Translations under genes and position numbers: made by a program
Assembly (NCBI RefSeq): GCF_015767675.1
Contig: NZ_CP065217.1
Location: 1,488,001-1,552,000 of the forward strand
Length of the DNA: 64,000 nt
Direction of reading: 5' to 3'
Source: Vibrio navarrensis
GTDB taxonomy: Bacteria; Pseudomonadota; Gammaproteobacteria; Enterobacterales; Vibrionaceae
Part shown: piece by piece, positions 58,538 to 64,000 of the stretch
How the letters are laid out: every line of letters starts with the position of its first letter
Numbering within the stretch: the stretch's first letter is position 1
Notes under the pieces: model-generated
The model's input: only the letters and a program-made list of their open reading frames with translations
Databases searched by the model: none
Told to the model about the DNA's origin: nothing

Positions 58538-61099
58538 ATGAGCAAGTTGAAGCTAGTGATTGTCGGTAACGGGATGGTCGGACACCGTTATATCGAAGAT
58601 CTGGTTGATAAAACGGATGTTTCCCACTTTGACATCACCGTATTTTGTGAAGAACCCCGCGTCGCGTACGATCGCGTCCATCTCTCTTCTTATTTCTCGC
58701 ATCACACCGCCGATGAACTCTCACTGGTGAAAAGCGGCTTTTATCAAAAACATGGCATCAAGGTGCTGATTGGTGAGCGCGCAATCAATATCAATCGTGA
58801 AAAACAGACGGTGTATTCAAGCTCGGGGCGTGAAATTCACTACGATAAGCTCATCCTTGCAACAGGTTCCTACCCATTTGTCCCACCGATTAAAGGCAAT
58901 GAAAGCAAAGATTGTTTTGTTTACCGCACCATTGAAGATCTCAAAGCCATCGAGGCATGGGCGAAGAAAAGTAAAAGTGGTGTCGTTATTGGCGGCGGTC
59001 TGCTCGGTTTGGAAGCCGTTGGCGCACTAAAAGCTTTGGGCATGGAAACGCACGTTGTCGAGTTTGCGCCGAAACTGATGGTTGAGCAGCTCGACCAAGC
59101 TGGCGGCGACCAACTTCGGCAAAAAATCGAACGCATGGGCGTGAAAGTTCACACCAGCAAAAACACTTTGGAAATCGCAGCAGAAGGCAAACAAGCACGC
59201 AATGTGATGCGCTTTGCCGATGGCACTGAGCTTGAGACTGACTTCATCGTTTTCTCGGCCGGTATTCGCCCACAAGACAAACTGGCTCGCCAAATGGGTT
59301 TAGGGATTGCACCTCGTGGCGGTATTGAAATTAACGATCACTGTCAAACCACAGACAGCAACATCTACGCAATTGGCGAGTGCGCGTCGTGGAATAAGAG
59401 GTTCTATGGTCTGGTTGCGCCGGGCTACAAAATGGCAACCGTGGCAGTGGATCACTTGCTGGGCAATACAGAAAGTAAATTCGAAGGCGCAGACATGTCT
59501 GCAAAACTTAAGTTGCTTGGCGTAAAAGTGGGCTCAATTGGCGATGCGAATGGTCGCACTCCGGGCTGTAAGAGTTACGTTTATCAAAACGAAGAGCTTG
59601 AAGTTTACAAGCGTTTGATCGTTTCTGAAGACAACAAGAAATTGCTCGGTGCAGTGATGGTGGGTGACACGTCGGATTACGGTGACCTACTGCAATTTAT
59701 GCTCAACGAAATCGAGCTACCACAGCACCCAGATAGCTTGATCCTGCCGGCGCATGCGGGCGCAGAGAAGCCAAAACTCGGCGCGGATTCACTGCCAGCT
59801 TCTGCGGTGATCTGTTCTTGTTTCGATGTGACCAAAGGCAAGATCGCACAAGCGGTTGCCGATGGCCATCACACCATTGGTGATATCAAAGCCGTCACCG
59901 GTGCAGGCACTGGCTGTGGCGGCTGTATTCCACTGGTCACTTCGGTACTAAACGCGGAACTAGCAAAAGCGGGCGTGGAAGTGAAAAGCGATATTTGTGA
60001 ACACTTTGCTTACTCTCGCCAAGAGCTATTTCACCTGATTCGCATCGAAGAGATCAAAACCTTCGATGATCTGCTAGCCAAACATGGCAAAGGTTATGGC
60101 TGTGAAGTGTGTAAACCTGTGATGGGCTCGATTTTGGCGTCGTGCTGGGGGGAGCACATCCTGACACCTCAACTGGTTAAGCTGCACGATACCAACGACA
60201 ACTTCCTTGGCAACATGCAAAAAGACGGCACTTATTCCGTGATCCCACGTATGGCGGGTGGTGAAGTGACGCCGCAAGCGCTGAAAGTGTTGGCCGAGGT
60301 AGCGGCTGAATACAATCTGTACACCAAAGTGACGGGCGCTCAGCGTATTGGTCTGTTCGGCGCGCAAAAAGATGACCTTCCAGCCATCTGGAAAAAACTG
60401 ATTGTAGCGGGTTATGAAACCGGTCAAGCGTATGCCAAAGCACTGCGTATGGCGAAAACCTGTGTGGGTTCAACCTGGTGTCGTTACGGCGTTCAAGACT
60501 CGGTGGGTCTTGGTGTGTTGATCGAGAACCGCTACAAAGGCATCCGCACACCGCACAAAATGAAGTTTGGTGTGTCGGGCTGTACGCGTGAATGTGCAGA
60601 AGCACAAGGCAAAGATCTTGGCATTATCGCTACCGATGCAGGTTGGAATCTATACGTGTGTGGTAATGGCGGTATGAAGCCGCGTCATGCAGACTTGCTG
60701 GCTAGCGATATAGACCAAGCAACAATGATCAAGTACATCGACCGCTTCATGATGTTCTACATCCGTACTTCTGCGCCACTGCAACGCACATCGGTGTGGC
60801 TAGAAAACATGGAGGGCGGTGTGGATTACCTTCGCCAAGTGATCGTCGAAGATAAATTGGGCATCAATGTACAGCTGGAAGCGGACATTGCCACATTGGT
60901 TGAAGCGTACCGCTGCGAATGGAATGAAACCATCAACGACGAAACTCAGCTAAAACGCTTCGCTCACTTTATTAACTCAGACAAGCGCGACGAAAACGTC
61001 GTGTTTGTACCAGTGCGTCAGCAACATCGCCCGGCCACGTTTGCTGAGAAACACCCAGAACTTCAAGGTGACATCTTGCATGTCGCGGTTACGGAATAA
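58538..61099 (+). CDS. nirB: nitrite reductase (NADH) large subunit, copy 2
   Basis: This is an 853-aa nitrite reductase. The FAD/NAD module has IVGNGMVGHRYIEDL and GVVIGGGLLGLEAVGALKALGMETHVVEFAPKLMVEQLDQAGG. The [2Fe-2S] BFD domain is near 430-485 (ASAVICSCFDVTKGKIAQAVADG...TGCGGCIPLV). Siroheme cluster ligands are in MAKTCVGSTWCRYGVQDS and FGVSGCTRECAEAQGKDLG. It has a longer C-terminus than copy 1 (PVRQQHRPATFAEKHPELQGDILHVA). FNR/NarP-like sites upstream and the nirD-nirC-cobA neighbours match the E. coli nirBDC-cysG plan for anaerobic nitrite detoxification. Confidence 0.96.
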   Translation: MSKLKLVIVGNGMVGHRYIEDLVDKTDVSHFDITVFCEEPRVAYDRVHLSSYFSHHTADELSLVKSGFYQKHGIKVLIGERAININREKQTVYSSSGREIHYDKLILATGSYPFVPPIKGNESKDCFVYRTIEDLKAIEAWAKKSKSGVVIGGGLLGLEAVGALKALGMETHVVEFAPKLMVEQLDQAGGDQLRQKIERMGVKVHTSKNTLEIAAEGKQARNVMRFADGTELETDFIVFSAGIRPQDKLARQMGLGIAPRGGIEINDHCQTTDSNIYAIGECASWNKRFYGLVAPGYKMATVAVDHLLGNTESKFEGADMSAKLKLLGVKVGSIGDANGRTPGCKSYVYQNEELEVYKRLIVSEDNKKLLGAVMVGDTSDYGDLLQFMLNEIELPQHPDSLILPAHAGAEKPKLGADSLPASAVICSCFDVTKGKIAQAVADGHHTIGDIKAVTGAGTGCGGCIPLVTSVLNAELAKAGVEVKSDICEHFAYSRQELFHLIRIEEIKTFDDLLAKHGKGYGCEVCKPVMGSILASCWGEHILTPQLVKLHDTNDNFLGNMQKDGTYSVIPRMAGGEVTPQALKVLAEVAAEYNLYTKVTGAQRIGLFGAQKDDLPAIWKKLIVAGYETGQAYAKALRMAKTCVGSTWCRYGVQDSVGLGVLIENRYKGIRTPHKMKFGVSGCTRECAEAQGKDLGIIATDAGWNLYVCGNGGMKPRHADLLASDIDQATMIKYIDRFMMFYIRTSAPLQRTSVWLENMEGGVDYLRQVIVEDKLGINVQLEADIATLVEAYRCEWNETINDETQLKRFAHFINSDKRDENVVFVPVRQQHRPATFAEKHPELQGDILHVAVTE

Positions 61100-61113
61100 G
61101 AGGAGAGTCCATC

Positions 61114-61437
61114 ATGGCATTCGAACAAGTATGTGACATTAACGACATTATTCCGGGTACGGGAGTGTGTGCACTGGTTAACGGACAGCAAGTCGCGGTA
61201 TTTCGTCCTGGTGAAGACGAGCAGGTATTTGCCATCAGCAACACAGACCCGTTCGCGCGCTCAAACGTACTGTCTCGCGGTTTGATCGCTGAGCACAAAG
61301 GTGGTCTTTGGGTGGCAAGTCCACTGAAAAAGCAGCGCTTTAATCTGGCGACCGGTGCTTGTATGGAAGATGAACGTTTTAACGTGAAATCGTACCAAGC
61401 TCGCGTCAACAACGGCATTGTCGAAATCTCTGCTTAA
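61114..61437 (+). CDS. nirD: nitrite reductase (NADH) small subunit, copy 2
   Basis: This is a 107-aa NirD, partner of the upstream NirB. It reads VCDINDIIPGTGVCALVNGQQVAVFRPGEDEQVFAISNTDPFARSNVLSRGLIAEHKGGLWVASPLKKQRFNLATGACMEDE. It has the Rieske-like fold without cluster ligands. It is equal in length to copy 1 but quite different in sequence. It is 14 bp after nirB, with AGGAGAG upstream. Confidence 0.95.
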   Translation: MAFEQVCDINDIIPGTGVCALVNGQQVAVFRPGEDEQVFAISNTDPFARSNVLSRGLIAEHKGGLWVASPLKKQRFNLATGACMEDERFNVKSYQARVNNGIVEISA

Positions 61438-61569
61438 TCATTGGCTTGAGATTCAATAGCACAAAGGCTTCTTGTTTCCTCAACGGATTTTTGTAGGGAA
61501 AAGACGAAAAAGAGCAGGGAGCCTTTCTCTATTCCATCTTCAATTTTAACTTTGATAAAGGGACGCTCT

Positions 61570-62388
61570 ATGTCTGATTTAAAACCTGCTGAATTCGTGC
61601 AAACCATGATTGATGTTGGTGAAGCGAAAATAAAAACCTCAACGCGCGACTTAATTTTGCGCGGCACGATGGCGGGCATCATATTATCGCTCGCTGTGGT
61701 GGTGGCGATTACCGCGATTACGCAAACCGGATTAGGCATTGTCGGTGCGCTTGTGTTCCCGGTGGGTTTTTGCATTTTAAGCCTGATGGGATACGACTTG
61801 GTGACTGGCGTGTTTGGTTTGGCGCCGTTAGCCAAGTTTGATAATCGCCCGGGCATTACTTGGTCACGCGTCTTTCGTTGTTGGGGACTAGTTGGTCTTG
61901 GCAACTTAATTGGTTCACTGCTTGTTGCTGCGCTTATCGCACTCTCTTTAACCATGAACTTTAGCGTAGAGCCAAATGCGGTTGGTCAAACGTTTATCAA
62001 AGCGGCGACGGCTCGCACGGTAGGCTTTGAAAACCTAGGTGCAGATGGTTGGATCACCTGTTTTGTGCGCGGCATTTTGTGTAACTTGATGGTTTGTCTA
62101 GGTGTTGTCGGTAACATGACGGCCAGAACCGTGGCAGGAAAGATCGCCGCAATGTGGCTACCTATTTTTATCTTCTTCGCGCTGGTGTTTGAACACGCCG
62201 TGGTCAACATGTTCTTATTCCCACTCGGTATGATGCTGGGAGCGGACTTCGGCATCGCGACTTGGTTGAACTTCAACTTGATCCCAACCATTTTAGGGAA
62301 CATCGTCGGAGGTTTACTCTTCACTTGCATTCCTCTTTATTTAACGCACGCGAAAACCTCGCCAGCGCTGGCGAGCAAACTGCCGTAA
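61570..62388 (+). CDS. nirC: formate/nitrite transporter family protein, NirC-like
   Basis: This is a 272-aa integral membrane channel of the FocA/NirC family with six hydrophobic helices. MAGIILSLAVVVAITAITQTGLGIVGALVFPVGFCILSLMGYDLVTG, LVGLGNLIGSLLVAALIALSLTM, GILCNLMVCLGVVGNMTARTVAGKIAAMWLPIFIFFALVFEHAVVNMFLFPLGM and NLIPTILGNIVGGLLFTC contain the family motifs. It should move nitrite across the inner membrane. The ATG at 61570 follows AAAGGGA and is preferred to a TTG six codons earlier. Confidence 0.9.
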   Translation: MSDLKPAEFVQTMIDVGEAKIKTSTRDLILRGTMAGIILSLAVVVAITAITQTGLGIVGALVFPVGFCILSLMGYDLVTGVFGLAPLAKFDNRPGITWSRVFRCWGLVGLGNLIGSLLVAALIALSLTMNFSVEPNAVGQTFIKAATARTVGFENLGADGWITCFVRGILCNLMVCLGVVGNMTARTVAGKIAAMWLPIFIFFALVFEHAVVNMFLFPLGMMLGADFGIATWLNFNLIPTILGNIVGGLLFTCIPLYLTHAKTSPALASKLP

Positions 62389-62389
62389 G

Positions 62390-62506
62390 CATTCAACCTG
62401 TGTTGAATGGCAAATAACCTAAGTCATGCCCTGAAACGGTGTGGTTTCGTGGCAAGTCAATAATCGAAGGTGAGCGAGTACGCTAATCAGCCAGATACTC
62501 GCTTAC
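62390..62506. other. two inverted repeats between nirC and cobA copy 2
   Basis: CATTCAAC-CTGT-GTTGAATG (62390-62409) and GTGAGCGAGTA (62470-62480) with TACTCGCTTAC (62496-62506) are hairpin-forming but lack T-runs. They may be RNA processing or attenuation structures; no gene is supported in 62389-62596. Confidence 0.45.
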
Positions 62507-62596
62507 GCTAAAGATTTTCTGATAACAAGTGGCCATTTACCAAATAAGCCGTTGTGAGTGCCACTTTTTATCATCAAAATTTCTATAGGCTCAACA

Positions 62597-63358
62597 ATGA
62601 AGTCAATCACGCTCGCTTCCGTTCAAACTCAAGGTTTTGTTTCTCTGGTCGGTGCAGGGCCCGGCGATCCCGATCTTTTGACCGTAAAAGGGTATCGCGT
62701 TATTCAACAAGCGGACGTGGTGGTTTACGACCGTTTGGTTTCCGCTGAAATTCTTGCTCTCGCTAGTGAAAATGCCGAGAGAATTTACGTCGGCAAAAAG
62801 CTCGATTATCACTGCGTGCCGCAAGACCAAATCAACCAAATTTTGCTCGATAAGGCATTAGAGGGTAAACGTGTCGTGCGCCTCAAAGGCGGGGACTCGT
62901 TTATTTTTGGACGTGGCGGGGAAGAGCTTGAGGTATTGGCTGAACACGGTATTCGCTTTGAGGTGGTTCCCGGCATTACCGCTGCCGCCGGAGCAACCGC
63001 CTATGCGGGGATTCCGCTGACCCATCGCGATCACGCACAGAGTGTGCAGTTTATTACGGGCCACATTCAAAAATATGGCAAAGAGATCAAATGGGCGTCA
63101 CTGGCGCAAGCCAATACCACTTTGGTGTTTTATATGGGGCTCAAGCAGTCTGGGTACATCGCGCAGAAGCTACTGGAAAATGGATTGGATGCCAATATGG
63201 CGTGTGCAATTATTGAGAATGGTACGCGCCGAGAGCAAAAAGTGCTGCGTGGAACCTTACAAGATTTACCAAGTCTCGCTCGGCAGGCAGTAAGTCCTGC
63301 GCTGATCGTAGTGGGTCGCGTTACAACTTTGCACGAAAAACTGAAATGGTTCGCTTAA
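62597..63358 (+). CDS. cobA: uroporphyrinogen-III C-methyltransferase (copy 2)
   Basis: This is a 253-aa SUMT. Motifs are [21 protein letters not shown] near residues 14-34, [31 protein letters not shown] (Ser where copy 1 has Pro) and [34 protein letters not shown]. The ATG at 62597 is chosen because conserved sequence begins there; the frame is open upstream. It supplies precorrin-2 for siroheme and corresponds to the methyltransferase half of CysG that ends the E. coli nirBDC operon. The dehydrogenase/ferrochelatase half is not present here. Confidence 0.92.
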   Translation: MKSITLASVQTQGFVSLVGAGPGDPDLLTVKGYRVIQQADVVVYDRLVSAEILALASENAERIYVGKKLDYHCVPQDQINQILLDKALEGKRVVRLKGGDSFIFGRGGEELEVLAEHGIRFEVVPGITAAAGATAYAGIPLTHRDHAQSVQFITGHIQKYGKEIKWASLAQANTTLVFYMGLKQSGYIAQKLLENGLDANMACAIIENGTRREQKVLRGTLQDLPSLARQAVSPALIVVGRVTTLHEKLKWFA

Positions 63359-63444
63359 TTTGCTGGTTAAAATTGGGCTGGAAACTCTAATTTCTGCCCA
63401 TTTTCAATGCGTTAGGAGTGTTTTTTAACCGATCAGTAACTTTG

Positions 63445-63471
63445 GCTAGCGAAATTGCTAGCATTTTTTTT
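63445..63471 (+). terminator. intrinsic terminator after cobA copy 2
   Basis: GCTAGC (63445-63450), a GAAATT loop and GCTAGC (63457-63462) are followed by an A and eight T residues (63464-63471). Confidence 0.7.
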
Positions 63472-63653
63472 CAGTAGGCGTATAGTATCTCTCGGCTCTT
63501 ACAAAAGAGTGGTAATGTTAGATTTAGTCAAAGTTCCTTCTCAGTTATTTCTCGAAACCTTTCGTTAGACCTGCGTAAACTTTCTCTTGATAAATCATTC
63601 ATAGCTTTGTATAGCCACTTTCAATAATTGATTAATTTTTTAAAGAGGTCACT
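63472..63653 (+). promoter_or_regulatory. promoter and long 5' leader of the cold-shock gene
   Basis: About 180 bp without a reading frame lie before the csp gene, ending with AAAGAGGT as ribosome site. Long leaders that refold with temperature are usual for cspA-type genes. The element near 63480 (TATAGT) is a candidate -10. Confidence 0.55.
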
Positions 63654-63866
63654 ATGTCTGGAAAAATGACAGGTACAGTAAAATGGTTCAACGAAACTAA
63701 AGGCTTTGGTTTCATCTCTCAAGACAACGGCGGCAAGGACGTTTTCGTTCACTTCCGTTCAATCGTTTCTGACGGTTTCAAAACTCTGGCTGAAGGCCAA
63801 AAAGTTAGCTTCAACGTTGAGCAAGGCCAAAAAGGTCCTCAAGCTTCTGAAGTAACTGTACTGTAA
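63654..63866 (+). CDS. cold-shock protein, CspA family
   Basis: This is a 70-aa single cold-shock domain. RNP1 is KGFGFISQ (about residues 17-24) and RNP2 is DVFVHF (about 31-36), with the usual [14 protein letters not shown] start and the [11 protein letters not shown] end. It binds single-stranded RNA and DNA. The particular csp paralogue cannot be named from the sequence. The codon usage is strongly biased to abundant tRNAs, as expected for a highly expressed protein. Confidence 0.96.
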   Translation: MSGKMTGTVKWFNETKGFGFISQDNGGKDVFVHFRSIVSDGFKTLAEGQKVSFNVEQGQKGPQASEVTVL

Positions 63867-63887
63867 TCAGTAACCAGTTTTTAAGAC

Positions 63888-63916
63888 AAGTGGTGCGATT
63901 CGTCGCACCACTTTTC
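63888..63916 (+). terminator. intrinsic terminator after the cold-shock gene
   Basis: AAGTGGTGCGA (63888-63898), the TTCG tetraloop and TCGCACCACTT (63903-63913) form a perfect 11-bp stem, followed by more T residues. Beyond it, to 64,000, nothing is recognisable. Confidence 0.88.
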
Positions 63917-64000
63917 ATTTGTGCTCAATAAAATTTCTAGCCTCAACTCTTTTCCTGATTTTCTGCAGAAATTTCATCCTCGATTGGTTGCCTCCGTAGA

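Noticed and set aside
48038..61437. nirBD copies as an assembly duplication
   Set aside because: The two sets differ throughout in DNA and protein and have different neighbours and upstream signals, so they are real paralogues.
61463..61526. Inverted repeat AAAGGCT/AGCCTTT between nirD and nirC
   Set aside because: The arms are 7 bp with a 50-base loop and no T-run; it is too weak to call a terminator or attenuator.
1..64000. CRISPR array, insertion sequence or transposase, rRNA
   Set aside because: No regularly spaced repeats, no transposase-like protein and no rRNA sequence were seen on either strand.

Overview
The window looks like part of the larger chromosome of a Vibrio-type gammaproteobacterium. 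Evidence: the tyrosine-catabolic order hppD-hmgA-fahA-maiA, the cobTSU/cobC and btuCD blocks, rlmF, a DUF1415 gene and a CspA-type gene, with roughly 50% GC by eye. The species cannot be fixed from the sequence alone. No search was run; all family calls come from reading the protein sequences.

Positions 1-22,200 are the packaging, head and tail half of a lambda-like (cos-type siphovirus) prophage. The order is: cos-like sequence, terS (Nu1-like), terL (gpA-like), a gpW-like gene, portal, a fused HK97-type protease/major capsid gene, gpFII-, Z-, U- and V-like genes, G with a -1 frameshift into T, tape measure, minor tail gene, an SGNH/sialate-esterase-like tail protein, three tandem paralogous LamG-like lectin genes, a DUF1833 gene, an NlpC/P60 peptidase and a J-like tail tip. 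A reversed lipoprotein gene (probable moron), an XRE-type regulator and a small gene follow. Integrase, lysis and replication genes must lie left of the window. The right prophage boundary is probably near 22,180-22,430.

Positions 22,430-38,970 hold chromosomal genes. They include an SDR-like oxidoreductase, the nucleotide-loop (late cobalamin) pathway cobT-cobS-cobU-cobC, an M3 oligopeptidase, astE, the vitamin B12 importer btuCD, a pyrophosphohydrolase, DUF1415, a divergent MFS/LysR pair, a glutaredoxin-like gene, a YgjP-type metallopeptidase with rlmF, a PilW-like TPR lipoprotein and metA behind MetJ boxes.

Positions 39,000-50,920 are a complete nitrate assimilation locus: nasA, cobA, a TrpD2/YbiB-like gene and nasT, then nrtABC-nirBD. 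Both nasA and nrtA are preceded by a sigma-54-type promoter and a leader with ANTAR-type hexaloop hairpins ahead of a strong intrinsic terminator. The NasT antiterminator is encoded between the two units. Nitrate enters through NrtABC, is reduced to nitrite by NasA and to ammonium by NirBD. CobA (SUMT) supplies the siroheme precursor.

Positions 51,000-55,850 contain a TetR-type regulator and the tyrosine/homogentisate pathway behind a TyrR box. Small genes and two tRNA-Val(GAC) genes follow. Positions 58,400-63,400 carry a second nitrite reductase set, nirB-nirD-nirC-cobA, behind FNR-like and NarP-like sites. The genome therefore has two paralogous nirBD-cobA sets under different apparent control. 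A cold-shock protein gene closes the window.
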